64,000 nt of DNA from Diphasiastrum complanatum (GCA_029204225.1 CM055100.1:3755089-3819088); one strand, 5' to 3'; shown: positions 1-10,905, numbered from the stretch's first letter. Translations and numbers: made by a program. The notes: generated by a model from the sequence alone, not told the origin.

Positions 1-1960
1 GGATGTAGGAGAGGCAAATCATCATCGATATCTCTGAGAGATGGGTGAGTTACTCAGGGATAGCCTATGGAGAGGTTTGTGTACATTCATTCATTGAGTC
101 CTTGGTAGACTCTTATGCTTGGAGCATGGGAAATGGATGAGAATCGGCTTCCATAACTTATTGGATAGTTAGATATGCTTGGACATGAGGGCATCTTGGT
201 TACAAGTGCGGGCCATGGTTGAGGACCTGATTTGGTGACCAGTGGAGTAGCAGAGGATCTACAGGTGATAGGTATTGGTATGACAGGATACCACAATTTG
301 TGCAAGCTTGGTCACGTATTTGACGTATTCATGTTGGTTTGCATGAATGTGTGCTTGCATGTTAATTTGTCACTAAGGTCTAGATTTGAGTCAGACTTGT
401 ATGTGTTTATGCATTTATCGCATGAGAAACAAAGCAGTCATTTGTATGCTCATTGACTGAGATTCTTTTTGCATCATACACTCATCTCCGTCTATGATTT
501 TGTACAAAGTTTCACCGCCCCTTTTGATGAACAACAGCCCACCTCACCCTAGCTTGGAACTAGCCACTCCCACCCAAGCGACGCATGTCAACACTTGAAG
601 CCGCTCATGGTCTTTTTTCTCCTACAACTCCAAGATGCCTATCACCAACTCTTCAGGCATCAATCTGAGCCCAACATTTTTTCTCCCCACCTCCTAGTAC
701 ATTGCTACAATGTAGGTGTAGCACATTATTAGCGAGTCTTGTCAAAGCCAAACATCCACCACCCTTGCATGCTTGAGGAGCTCCCATATGACCATTCTTG
801 AACACTCAATCTGGCCACTGTTCAATAAACCTTTCACTTTTTAATCTCCAGACTAGCCAAATCGATGGTCAACCCCCTCGACGCAAATAGTTTTTTGGAC
901 CAATTAGTGGGCACCGACATTTCCAAATCTACCCAGTAGGCTTGTCCTCTCTCCAAAAATGATTTCAGTGTTGTCCTAGGATGACGTGAATGATTTCTCC
1001 TCTATGAATCTGGTCCAGGTGCATCACACTATTTTGCGGAATATTTATCACAAGTGTGTGCCTCCATCACAACTCAACTCCTTTCCCGACCCTGCAACCC
1101 AAGAGGTTATCAACTCTCATTCCTTATTTCAGAATTGCAAGTCAATTGTAAGTTCATCCCTTCAAACAGACCTTAGCCAACGACCGAATAGTCAAAGCCT
1201 TCTCACGCTCACCTCTTGTACTGGGCAACTAATTTGACAATGACAACAGTCATCATGATCTCCCATAGACGGCACAACGACTCCACGCCTTCTCTTTGTA
1301 CACTCATCTACACAAATGTAAATTGTTTATAGTTGATCATTGTAATTAATTAAGTGTTGGATTATTCTCCTTCTTACTAGTCGACTAATCGGTCTTAGTC
1401 TTCATCCATTGTTTATCCAGTTCTACAGATTTTCCCGTGTCTTTTCACAGTCTGCAAAATTACAAGTGTTTTTAAATAGCCTCCATAAATACATGGAGTT
1501 TGACAACAGTGTCGCATTTTTTGCCTGTCAAGAATCTTGTGTAAAAATGCAGTGTTGCCTTTTTCGCATTTTTCGCCTGACAGAAATTATGACTAAAAAT
1601 GCAAAGTCACATTTTTCACATTTTTCTAAGTGCCTCAAATGTTAAAAAAATGACTTTGGCAAAGTGTGGGACAACCCTAAATCAGAAATAAGGGCACTAT
1701 CAGGTTTTTCGCAAAAACTTGACACTTGTCTTTTTGCGACACCTTCGCCTGTGACAATTTTAGTTCATTTTTGTAGAGTGACGGTTTAAGTTTATTTATG
1801 CAGACAGACTGTTTATGGCCGATTTTCACTGCCCATCAACAATCAATTTCTGAACTGGATGAATGCCAACGGACACCAGCCAACTGGCAATCGCATTTGA
1901 TAATTGCTTAGTATATATAGCTGTTCATATTCATACAATTTCAAAATCTAAAGTGATGCA
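1..1960. other. Spacer without a recognisable gene
   Basis: I see no convincing coding region here. The short open frames lack codon structure or recognisable motifs. From about 1460 to 1770 there are several near-repeats of an A-run followed by TGCA and of TTTTTCGCATTTTT, which suggests a decayed repeat or MITE. Positions 1180-1310 are related to 3447-3575 (listed separately). Confidence 0.5.
1180..1310 (+). repeat. Direct repeat, copy 1 (copy 2 at 3447-3575)
   Basis: Both copies contain the series GAATAGTC, CTCACGCTCACC, TTGTACTG and GACAATGA, and end near CCTTCTCTTT with the same spacing. Copy 2 sits directly upstream of a copia gag on the minus strand. The repeat may therefore be a piece of that element's LTR or leader, but no TG...CA boundary could be fixed. 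Confidence 0.5.
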
Positions 1961-3496
1961 TCAACATTGTATTAGCTTACCAATCTTTGCATTAGATTCA
2001 CCAATCTTATTGATGCTCAAAGGTAACTTTGGAAAGTTGAGACCAATCTCCTTTTCCATTCCATCATTTTTGCTAGCCATAACAAAAGCATCAAGCTTGA
2101 AAAGTCTACCTTGTCTATTACCCCTAGCAACCAAGATTTCTTCCTTTGTAATGAAACAAGCATCACCACCAAACTTTACCTTGTATCCTTTCTCTATCAT
2201 TTGACCAATACTTAACAAATTCTTTGAAAGTGAAGGAATGTAAAGAATACCATCAAGTCTTGCTTTCCTACTAGTACAAAGACAAATAGAAATTGAACCA
2301 ATATCTTCAATCACACACTCACCACCATTGGCCACGTGAATCACTTTCTTGGCTCCATCATAATTACTAAAGAAGTAAAGAACTCCTTGTGACTAGTCAT
2401 GTGTGAACTAGCTCCACTATCAATCCACCATGAATCTTTGTCACCTTCACTTGATATTGGACTTGAAGAACACATCAAAAGAGAATCACAACCACCTAGA
2501 TCCTCATCAATAGTAGTAAAGTTAATTTGCTTGCTACCTTCATCTCTTTGCTTCTTCAAACATTCATTAGCAAAATGCCCTTTGATTCCACAATAAAAGC
2601 ATTTCAACTTAGATTTATTTTTCTTTTTGCCAAAAGAGGAAGTCTCACCTTGATCTTGTCCTTTTGAACACTTGCCTTTGCCTTTGCCGTTGAACATAGT
2701 CTCCTCTTCATATTGAGATGTTGACGTAGATCCACCTCCTCTTGATTGAAGCCTAAACTCCTCTTTCACCAAGATTTCTTAAAAATCCACAATACTTGGC
2801 AAAGACTTTTGAATAGCAAAACTTTGGACAATATTAGCATGATCATCCAACAAGCCATTAAGTATAGCTTGAACAAGTTGTACCTCCTTAATGCTCTCAT
2901 CAATACATGCTAACTCATCAATGCTTTAACCCTCAAAACAAAAGCGTGAGTGCTCTCTTCCTTCTTTTGCAAACGTTTTTTGAAAGATTTTTCTTCTTAG
3001 AGTTAACACTCTAGATCTGGACTTGGATTCATAAAGCTTCTTCAAAGCTTCCCAAGTCTCTTGAGATGAATTGCTCTCCAATCTCCTTGAGTAGCTCATT
3101 GGTAACATTCATCTTGATCATGTGTAGAGCTTTCTTTGCTCTCTTGTCATACCCCACTCGATCTTGAGGTGCTTGATGTCTCTCCTCCACACATGCAACA
3201 ATCTCCATCAACTCATTCATCTCCAATAAGGACTCCATCCTCACCTTCCAAGTAGAATAGTTGATGGAGGTAAGCCTATCATTTCTCTCCAACATAAAGC
3301 CTCCACTTGTAACCATATTGAAGTGACCTAATCTTATTCCTACAGGAAGTTCGACACGTCTGACATATCGGCTCACCCGAAGTGTCCACCGACATATCGG
3401 CTCATCAACTATTCCAACTTGATTGGTCATATCAGCGACTTGCTCAGACGACTGAATAGTCGAAGCCTCCTCACGCTCACCTTTTGTACTGTGCAA
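1961..3496 (-). pseudogene. Ty1/copia gag and protease fragment
   Basis: This is a broken copia polyprotein on the minus strand. Reading from 3496 down there is a gag domain in at least three frames, with typical phrases such as STWKVRMESLLE and TNELLKEIG. A CCHC zinc knuckle follows (CFYCGIKGHFANEC, about 2600-2560), then a protease with an intact catalytic triplet (WWIDSGASSHMT, about 2440-2400). Last comes the gag-pre-integrase region down to 1961. Frames change near 2341, 2772 and 3030, so the protein cannot be made as one product. No integrase or reverse transcriptase follows, so only the 5' third of an element remains. The Asp-Ser-Gly here contrasts with Tyr-Ser-Gly in the related copies at 31.7 and 63.1 kb. 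Confidence 0.9.
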
Positions 3497-3575
3497 CTAA
3501 CTTGACAATGATAATAGCTGCCACAATCTGCAACAAACGGCACAATAGCTCCATGCCTTCTCTTTATACACCCTA
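3447..3575 (+). repeat. Direct repeat, copy 2 (copy 1 at 1180-1310)
   Basis: Second copy of the repeat described at 1180-1310, lying immediately beyond the 5' end of the copia gag relic. Confidence 0.5.
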
Positions 3576-4375
3576 CATGCCCATGCATGGAATCCATTTA
3601 TCAGATCATGCCAATCTCCCATGCATGTGTACTGGATGTAGGAATCCCCTATCCCACAATAGCGAGGACTCATGCAAAAAGCATATTGAATGCACTCACA
3701 CCTAACCATGAATGCAACACACATGCTAGTACTGCATGCAAGTGGTCACCTGACCACATGGTCCTATTCGACTATTATCCGAGTTAGGTCCTCCGAGTTA
3801 GGTCCGATCCCAATGTCTAAGGCATCCCCTAACAGTCTAAATCTCGTTAGGGCCATGATGTTCTTCCTCTCTTATTCTAGTTCTGTTATCTGAACTTAAA
3901 TTTAGAAAAAACTATGATATCGTAATAAAGTCATAAATATGAATAAAGCAATACATTCAACTTAACTTAATCAAATTCAAATATACATGAAGACTAAGAA
4001 ACCAATATATGAAGAAATATCCAATGAAGGCCATATGTCAAAGACTATTTAAAAGATTCTAAGGAACATAATAAAATGACACTATTCTAATAATCCGATA
4101 AAGCTAAATTACAAATATTCAATATTTACTTGAAGTATTCACAACTCTTTCTACAATTGTGACTATACACGTGTAATCATCTGATTAGTTTATGGTGACA
4201 TATGCCTGAAAATCAATCTCAACAATTTATACACATGTCAACATTCCATTGATTAGACTAGATAATTCTCTAAGATACAAAACGACACGCCTTTTTGCTT
4301 AAGGGGTATGTTGAGCTAAGACAATTTCCTATATGTACTTTATTTCATTCTAATATTGTAGTGTCTTCGATCCAA
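3576..4375. other. AT-rich spacer
   Basis: No coding signal is seen. The stretch runs up to the left LTR of the element that starts at 4376. Confidence 0.5.
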
Positions 4376-5170
4376 TGTAGTAATAGCCCTCCTGCCTGTC
4401 AACAAGGGTTAGTTCACTGGATAGGCACCTAACTATGCATAGATGCTACTTTTAGTTAGTTCGCTACTTTTCATCTAACTCTATTACCACTAACACTACT
4501 TCCACTAACTCTACTCTCCTAAACTACCTTCATCATGATTGTAGGTGAAAGGAAAAAGAAGATTAGAAGAGATGGAGAGAGGAAAAGAGAGATAGAGGGT
4601 GAGAGTGGAGGTTAGCTCAAATGCTCCTTATGCTTGCTAATGGAGAAACATTAACTAAGACAACCAATCAACATGAAAATAGAAAGCAAGGGAAACATAA
4701 TCAAAAGCATTAGCAAGTAGTGAATAGCAAATGATGATGCTTCTCTCCAAAAAGTGGTAGAGTTTCCTCCTTCTCATTAAGCATGGAAATAGAGTACAAA
4801 TGGTGTCTTTATATAAAATGGGGAAGGCCCTTGCCCCAAAATCCTATTGGCTAATATTTACATTGATCCTATCCATTCATCTTGGACCCAACTTGATCCA
4901 AGGGTCCACAAAAAGTACATTGGAAATCACAAGATTCATGTGAGTCCAAAATTGGACCCAACTCTAAAAAAGTAAATTCTAAGTTTAAAGTTGATTTTGG
5001 GCCTCAAGTTTTATTTTGATTACAAAGGCCCAAGTCTATTTTATTATATTTACAACTTAAGCTTGCGTGCTCTTTGGGCCATGGGCTTATACGTGCAGGA
5101 TGCCATGCCCTCACAACACATTTTATTGGTCGATTTTATTTATTTACAATTCGTCGAGAATACCCCCAAC
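4376..5170 (-). repeat. LTR (3' LTR for the minus-strand element)
   Basis: This repeat matches 10924-11703 almost throughout, starting with TGTAGTAATAGCCCTCC on the plus strand and ending GAATACCCCCAAC. A short segment around 4640 is missing from the other copy. The terminal TG of the minus-strand LTR start is mutated in this copy. Confidence 0.9.
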
Positions 5171-5339
5171 CGGACTCACGACGTGAAGTAGTGCCGGTCC
5201 CTCGGCACTCTGCCGGTTCAGTAAAGAGTCTTCTTGGCCCGCCTCCAGTGGATTAGGTAGCCCGTGACGTCTTTCATGAAATTGATGCGGTCCAGTTTGT
5301 TCAAGTCCTTGGGCATGTGAAGGGACTTGTGGACTCATG

Positions 5340-6155
5340 TCAGCTAGTCTTGGTCAACCCACGCTTGGAATCTGCGCGTCCAGAGACTGCCAAGGAATGC
5401 AGCTTGGTAATAGACTCAAGCGACTGGCAGCTGATCTTCGACTTTGTCGAAAGCGAGCATCTTATTAGGATCAAAGAATATGGGGGGAGAAAATTGTCCC
5501 ATTTGATTTCAATCCCCATTAAATGCTCTAAGTCCCGGGCGTAAGTGGCTGCCGGGCGGACTGTTGGATCAGGGCAGTTGAAATATTTATTGGCACATAT
5601 GGTGAGAGCCCTTAGGACATCTACATTCGTATCCCAACAGTGCTTTGATGGAATTCGTGGCCAATTGAAATTTTGAATCGTGAGCTTGTCCATAGGGGTG
5701 CCGCATTCCGCCCATTTGGATTGTCGTGTGCATGGCAAGAAATGCGCGTTCACCCGTAGTTGTTGCGGACTTGTCACATAGGCCTTGATGGCCGCAGGGT
5801 CTCTTTCAAAGAGCTGCTGATGCCACTCTGGTTGTGGGTGGAGGGCGGGTAGTGCTTGCAGCTCGTTGCCCTTTATTGTCTGAGCTGAAAATGATATTTG
5901 CCAGCCGCCTCTTGATGACTCGTGGGGATACTTAGCTAGAAATCTGTTTATTTTCTCCTCCACGGACTTTGGTCTTCGGAAGGCTCGGCTGGTAGATATG
6001 GTGCGTGAACCTCTTGATGATGAGGCTTGTCCTTCCTCTTGGCTTTGGCTCAGACCTGCGTCTTGGCCTTGGTCTCGCGTGTCAGCACCCGTATCAGTTG
6101 GTCCTTGGTCTTGGCCTTCGGACTCTTGATCTTGACTGAACCCCCCTGCTGCTTG
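5340..6155 (-). CDS. Unidentified ORF inside the LTR element
   Basis: An open minus-strand frame runs from 6155 to 5340. The first Met is at 5963 and gives 207 residues (MEEKINRFLAKYPHES...). The part upstream of that Met is low in complexity, rich in Gln, Ser, Asp and Gly, and reads like a disordered linker. Another frame just upstream contains a short Gln/Lys-rich stretch and a proline run (PPPPV), so a longer frameshifted protein is possible. The region after Met is not repetitive and contains several Trp and Cys residues, as in a folded domain. I do not recognise the family. The position, just inside the 3' LTR of a minus-strand element, suggests element cargo or a remnant of its own protein. 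Confidence 0.45.
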   Translation of the reverse strand, partial: QAAGGFSQDQESEGQDQGPTDTGADTRDQGQDAGLSQSQEEGQASSSRGSRTISTSRAFRRPKSVEEKINRFLAKYPHESSRGGWQISFSAQTIKGNELQALPALHPQPEWHQQLFERDPAAIKAYVTSPQQLRVNAHFLPCTRQSKWAECGTPMDKLTIQNFNWPRIPSKHCWDTNVDVLRALTICANKYFNCPDPTVRPAATYARDLEHLMGIEIKWDNFLPPYSLILIRCSLSTKSKISCQSLESITKLHSLAVSGRADSKRGLTKTS

Positions 6156-6674
6156 CTAGCCTTGGTCCTAGCTCGTGCTTGCCTATGTAGCATCAAAAAC
6201 AGGTGGCGGTGGAATCACCACTGGGGTGGGCTGGGTCTTCTTCTCCATGTATTGCTGGCAAGCCTTGAGGGCTTGTTTGGCCTAGGCGAGCTCGTGAGTT
6301 GCGCTTGTCCGGTACTTATCGAACTCTGCCTGGTGGCCATTACAGGAGTTCTCAAACTTAGAAGGGACGTTTGTTACGAGGTTTTTTTTTTCCCTCGCTG
6401 TTTATGTCCATGTGGCCCAATCGATTCATGACATAGTGGCTTCTATGTAACATAACTCGCTTGACTTGGAAAACACAATTCATGTTTGGGCAAATTTGAA
6501 TTTCCGGTCTAGTAGATTGAAAGCATACTATTGGCTGGCGTGCGCGACGACTAGTTGACTAAATTGCTTGGGTTAACCTCAAGTTAAGATTATCTTGGGA
6601 CTCACAAATAGGTTTGGAGCCTATTATACTCTGAACTCTCATATTGACAAGTTCAAACGTGAACTCTTCAATCT

Positions 6675-6998
6675 ATGGCGATGAGAAGGAGACCGAGATC
6701 CTTGAAATGCTCTGCAATTTTTTATAATGAGAGGGAAGACGATGGCACATGGATTGCTCGTGAATATCATAAGGCTTCTTGGGTACTGATGCATCCATCG
6801 GCAAAAGGGGCTTTTCGCCAAAAGAAAAACACCAAGTATACATATAGATCTTATTGGAAAGGGCAAATTATTGATTGCAAAGTTTCTCCAGGAGGACAAA
6901 CCATTTCAGAGGTGCTTATTCAACATGTTTATATGCATTCAAAATTTAATATGCATTCAGAACTTAATGTGGAGGCTATAAATCTACATGATTTTTGA
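6675..6998 (+). CDS. Unidentified ORF, possible first exon of the gene at 7132-8053
   Basis: A 107-residue open frame begins MAMRRRPRSLKCSAIFYNER. It has many charged and aromatic residues, so it looks like protein rather than noise. It lies on the same strand as and about 130 bp upstream of the next ORF, separated by an AT-rich stretch that could hold an intron. I cannot assign a family. It runs antisense to the orientation of the surrounding LTR element. Confidence 0.4.
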   Translation: MAMRRRPRSLKCSAIFYNEREDDGTWIAREYHKASWVLMHPSAKGAFRQKKNTKYTYRSYWKGQIIDCKVSPGGQTISEVLIQHVYMHSKFNMHSELNVEAINLHDF

Positions 6999-7131
6999 AA
7001 GTGTAATTGTAAATATTTTAATTTTTTGGATTGCTTGTCATTTTAAAAATGTAACCATATTTATGAATTGGAGCTTGTTGTGTCTTTGTATTGTAGATCT
7101 ATATCCTTTAGATATACATGAATGAGAACCT

Positions 7132-8053
7132 ATGGCGTCTCTTTCAGGTATTATAGATGTCATCCATTCAGAAATTGGCAAATTCCAATACAGAGGACGA
7201 ACAACAAAAGAACTTGCAGATTCTGAAATATTTTTTTATGATGCTATGTATATTCCAGACACAAATGGAGGAATGGGAAAACTAGAGTGTATACCTCTAC
7301 CTAATTTTCAAGATAACGTGTGGTGGATTGCAGTCAACGACAATATAATAAAATGTTTTCATTCCAAGCTATATAATGATGTACAAAAGTCACTCAAAAC
7401 TAGTACTGGATCAAGAAATGTGCACTTAAGCTGGTTTGTTCCAATGTCATTGTTTGTCAGCTCTTTTTCAAACACTGAGGTGCATCGAACTCCCACATTG
7501 TTTGTTTGCAAAAATCTATCAGATGATTTTTTATTCAAATTCATGGACAAAGGTTGGGATATAAGATCCACTACAGATATCGCTTGTAGAATCAAACATT
7601 CATCCATATCATTTAGATACAGTATAGAAAAGCAAATGCTTAGTATGGTGTTTCATTATTAGAGATGGAAAGAACACAATGGTACTTGGGCCCTGTTAGA
7701 TCAAGATCTAGACAACATTGGACACACTGATCGTATATGCATTGATATCATGACAAATGGAGATTTACTTACTACTATTGAGGTTGAGCAGGACTGGACC
7801 TTATTCTACATCAGAACGGAACTGACACTTTTACAGCAAGATATCCCCGAATATTTCAGCTTTATATTGGATGGAAAATTGGTATGTGAAATCTATGAAT
7901 TTGTATATTAATTTGTATTCATTATCCTTTTTTTCAATGAATCACTAACTGTAATTTGATTAATGTATGTTTGTGCAGATATGTAAAAGACATGAAGAGA
8001 AAATCAAATGCAAAGATTTGGGAAGAATTGTTCAGATAATAGAGCAATCATGA
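7132..8053 (+). pseudogene. Unidentified two-exon gene with one internal stop
   Basis: The frame from Met at 7132 is open to a TAG at 7660 (FHY-stop), then continues in the same frame to 7881. A clean GT donor follows there (ATTG|GTATGT). A matching acceptor (TTGTGCAG|ATATG) lets the frame go on from 7979 to a TGA at 8051-8053. The phase is preserved, which supports a real intron of 97 bp. The C-terminal part (TNGDLLTTIEVEQDW...ILDGKLICKRHEE) looks like a small beta-rich, possibly ubiquitin-like domain, but that is a weak impression. Retention of an intron argues against capture as a processed mRNA in this orientation. The gene converges on the histone-like gene at 8296-9259. Confidence 0.45.
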
Positions 8054-8295
8054 TACAAGATTTGTAAATGCTTACTATAAACAAGAGATAATTAGTTAAA
8101 CAAAAGGAATTACATTACCTATTAAAACTATTACGTGAATATATTCTATGTAATCACTTACTTTTGGCAGTATGGAATAATAAAGACTTTGGTCTCCGAG
8201 GTTGTATGGAGAAGATATTTCGTTGCCTTAGTTGGACTATGAAGGCTGTGTGCAAAAAAGGACAACACAACTCCAATGTCCTTCGTATCATTGCT

Positions 8296-9259
8296 TTATT
8301 TACATCTATTTACAAAATACATCAAACCAGCCTCCACAACTGGATCTGATATATCTGCTATCTTCTCCTTCAGGGCATCACAAAAATCTTTTTTTATGTG
8401 ATTTACATAATTAATTGAACTTAGACAAAAAGAAAATTGACCTCCTAGCTTATCAATCTCTTTGGCAACATACTCATCAAAAACTATACACCTCTCAAAA
8501 TCCAAAAATGAATCTTTCAGATCAACAAGAATCTTACACAAAGATCCTTATAAAAATCACCTATTAAACTTATATCTAGATCCGATATTATTTTATCTAC
8601 AATAGAGGTCATATCCTCGTTATTGTGGGATGGAATGGAGGGAATGGAAGAGGAACTACTTGAATAGCTAGGGGTGGTGGGAGGAGAAGAACGCGTTGCA
8701 GACTGGTGTGATGGTCCAATCAAAGGATGAGAGATATGAGAGGGGGGGATGGTGATTTGCTGAGTACTACCCTTTGCCTGGTAGGCCTGGTGGGCTTGGT
8801 CTGCTTTCTCCTTCTTTGTTGAGGATCAAGCCCTCTCTCTGTAGGTGGTGGCCTAGATGTGAAGCCACTCTTAAAGATCTGATCGTATGTACTCTTCAGC
8901 CTCATAACAAGATGCATGTCCTGAGGCATGAGGGTAACTCTCTTGGCATGCACTATGCCAAGCGTAGAGTCCTCATAGAATTTAACTTGAAAGTCCTCAT
9001 AGGCAGTATGGAGAGCTTCCAGGGTTGTTATGTTCCAGCGAACATCATGTGAGAGTGACCTTATCACTAATCTCGCAGACTTGTAAAACGGAGCACGAGG
9101 AATCAGAAGATTCGTTGTCCCCTGTAGTCTTATGATATCCCTTAACCATGGTCTTCTAGGCTGACCTACTCTCCTACCAGTGCCCACTGCCCTTTGTACA
9201 GGAGGACAAGAAGGCGGGACAAATGTGGTAAGACGTGTTGTCTGCTTGGTACGGGCCAT
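8296..9259 (-). pseudogene. Divergent histone H3 (CENH3-like) with long C-terminal extension
   Basis: The first frame (9259-8720, 179 aa) starts MARTKQTTRLTTF. Residues about 36-122 form a full H3 fold that aligns to canonical H3 without gaps from alpha-1 on: RRPWLRDIIRLQ (alpha-N), TNLLIPRAPF (alpha-1), SLSHDVRW (loop 1), then EDSTL and VHAKRVTLMPQD (loop 2 and alpha-3). TNLLIP and the Trp at 75 are typical of plant CENH3, but loop 1 has the canonical length rather than the CENH3 insertion. In H3 numbering Lys4 is kept and Lys9 is Leu. No tail lysine other than Lys4 precedes the fold. After the fold come about 57 basic, Pro-rich residues. Two single-base shifts (a G7/C7 run near 8748 and near 8540) separate this from a Ser-rich linker and a final domain (KILVDLKDSFLDF...YFVNRCK) ending at 8296. 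It is intronless. The shifts may be decay or homopolymer sequencing errors. Confidence 0.85.
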
Positions 9260-9507
9260 TTCAAGCTCATGTATCGTTATGACACGCCAATGAGAAAGAA
9301 CAATGCATATCCGATAGGGGAGGCTTGTGATGGCGATATGGAAGATGGCATATCACTACGACATGCGGAGGGGGTAGCTTAACTGGTATCTGAATCTTTG
9401 GGCGCGTGCTAGCGATATGCGGATAGCGAGGGGCACAAGTGAACGAAGAAATCTGAGGAGCGCTAGGGAACAAAAAAATCCGAAATGGAAATATGAGCCC
9501 AAAACGT

Positions 9508-9516
9508 CCTTTTATA
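9508..9516 (-). promoter_or_regulatory. TATA box upstream of the histone H3-like gene
   Basis: On the minus strand TATAAAAGG lies about 250 bp upstream of the histone-like ATG, in an otherwise unexplained 350-bp interval. It suggests that the gene has its own promoter and does not rely on the LTR. Confidence 0.5.
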
Positions 9517-9619
9517 CATACAGAATGTCCCATCATTATCACACATGTGATGTGACACCTCCAATCCCCACGCGTGTGGTCACATGTGTCATCACACAGA
9601 ACTGTCACGTGTCAGGATA

Positions 9620-9877
9620 TCACCAGTCCGTATCAACAGGTACGGGTTGGCCCATTGGTTCCATTGGCGCTGGTTCTGGTTCTGCCTCTTCTTGCACAGC
9701 TGCTAATCTGGGAAGGTGTGGTGCTTGATTTGCTATCCTTCTTGCTACTGATCGTCCAGATCTCAGATTCATTCGATGGTGGGTTCCAAAGTAGTTGGAT
9801 CTTACTTGTACAGTGGGATGCAGTCTGGATCTTAAGGATCTGATCAATCTGATTGGCCGGAAGTGAAATTTAGGCAT
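9620..9877 (-). CDS. Short ORF resembling a gypsy gag N-terminus
   Basis: The frame contains an internal Met at 9772 beginning MNLRSGRSVARRIANQ. The phrase LRSG followed by basic residues is often seen at the start of plant gypsy gag proteins. The rest is Pro/Glu-rich and ends at 9620. It sits after the primer binding site and leader, where gag should begin, so it may be the stump of the original gag, interrupted by the DNA that carries the histone-like gene. Confidence 0.35.
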   Translation of the reverse strand: MPKFHFRPIRLIRSLRSRLHPTVQVRSNYFGTHHRMNLRSGRSVARRIANQAPHLPRLAAVQEEAEPEPAPMEPMGQPVPVDTDW

Positions 9878-9979
9878 TGTACGGTGGTTTTTCCTTGATA
9901 ACTTTTTACTCCTTGCACTGATTGACCTGAGATTTTGACAGTAGCTAGATCTGGTGCAAATATTTCCACTGATTTAGTC

Positions 9980-10625
9980 TGCGAGGGTTCTCTTGTGCAA
10001 GGGTTGGCTGTGCAAGGGTTCTTTGGCTGTTTTTGCAGATAAAAAACTTGATATCTCTCAGATCTTTGGAAAGTAACTCTCGCAAGGATGACAGTAGCTG
10101 AATCTGGGTTATATCTCACTATGGAATTCTCTGCGAGAGTTAACTCGCACTAAGTGAAAATTTCACTGTTTGCGAGGGTTTTGAACTACTATTTTGGCTT
10201 GATCTTCACCAAATATCTATACTAACTCTCGCAAGCTTTTTCACTGATGGAAATTGACATTCTGAATCAATTGAGATGGTCTGCAAGAGTTCTTACTAGA
10301 GGAATTTTGTTGGATCTTCACTTTTTATGATTTTTTTAGCACTTAAACCCAATTTTTTGCTCACTAGAATCAAACTAACTCTTGCAGGCTCTTTTGTGTC
10401 CTTGTCTCTCAGATATGGAACTTCAAAATCCTCTAGGAGAGTACTTTCCCACTGGAATTGAAAATTTTGGTGTCTACGAGGGTTCTCTGGTACTTTTCCA
10501 TCTTTTTTTTCACTGGGAACTCTCGCACAGGCACTTAGACATCAAACTAACTCTCGCAAGCTTCTATATAGGTCTGGGATAGTACGTTGGAGCTGCTACC
10601 AGTTATGCAAGGGTTAACTCTTACT
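9980..10625 (-). repeat. Leader with dispersed CTTGCGAGAGTT motifs
   Basis: About eleven copies of a degenerate motif occur at irregular spacing between the primer binding site and the coding region. Variants include AACTCTCGCAAG, TGCGAGAGTT, TGCGAGGGTT and TGCAAGGGTT. Clear copies are near 9983, 10076, 10131, 10170, 10222, 10374, 10518, 10547 and 10604. Both orientations are present, so the leader RNA could form many short stems. Confidence 0.65.
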
Positions 10626-10905
10626 GGTTTTGGAGATATTAAAATTTGATGAGATTTTAGGCTCTTTTTCCCTCCAAAATACAGATTGGTGTGTTTTTTT
10701 TTGGATATTTTGGTTGGTTGGTTGGTTTGGGATTCAGGCTGTTTAGGGCCTCCTTTACCCTCTCACACTTCCTCCGCTAGCTGTGAACAGACCAAACATG
10801 AAAAAATACAGAAAATTAACTCTAAACTCCCAAAAATCTACCTAAATTTATTCTAAAAAGCAAGAAATAGCTAAAATGCAACTACACTAGTTAGTGAAAA
10901 CCTAT

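Noticed and set aside
6027-6431. 134-residue plus ORF with hydrophobic stretches
   Set aside because: It lies opposite the low-complexity Gln/Ser/Asp region of the minus ORF. Its Leu-rich runs are complement artefacts.
8164-8414. Plus-strand ORFs opposite the end of the H3-like gene
   Set aside because: The minus frame has protein-like composition and links to the histone ORF. The plus frames do not continue or splice to the 7132-8053 gene.
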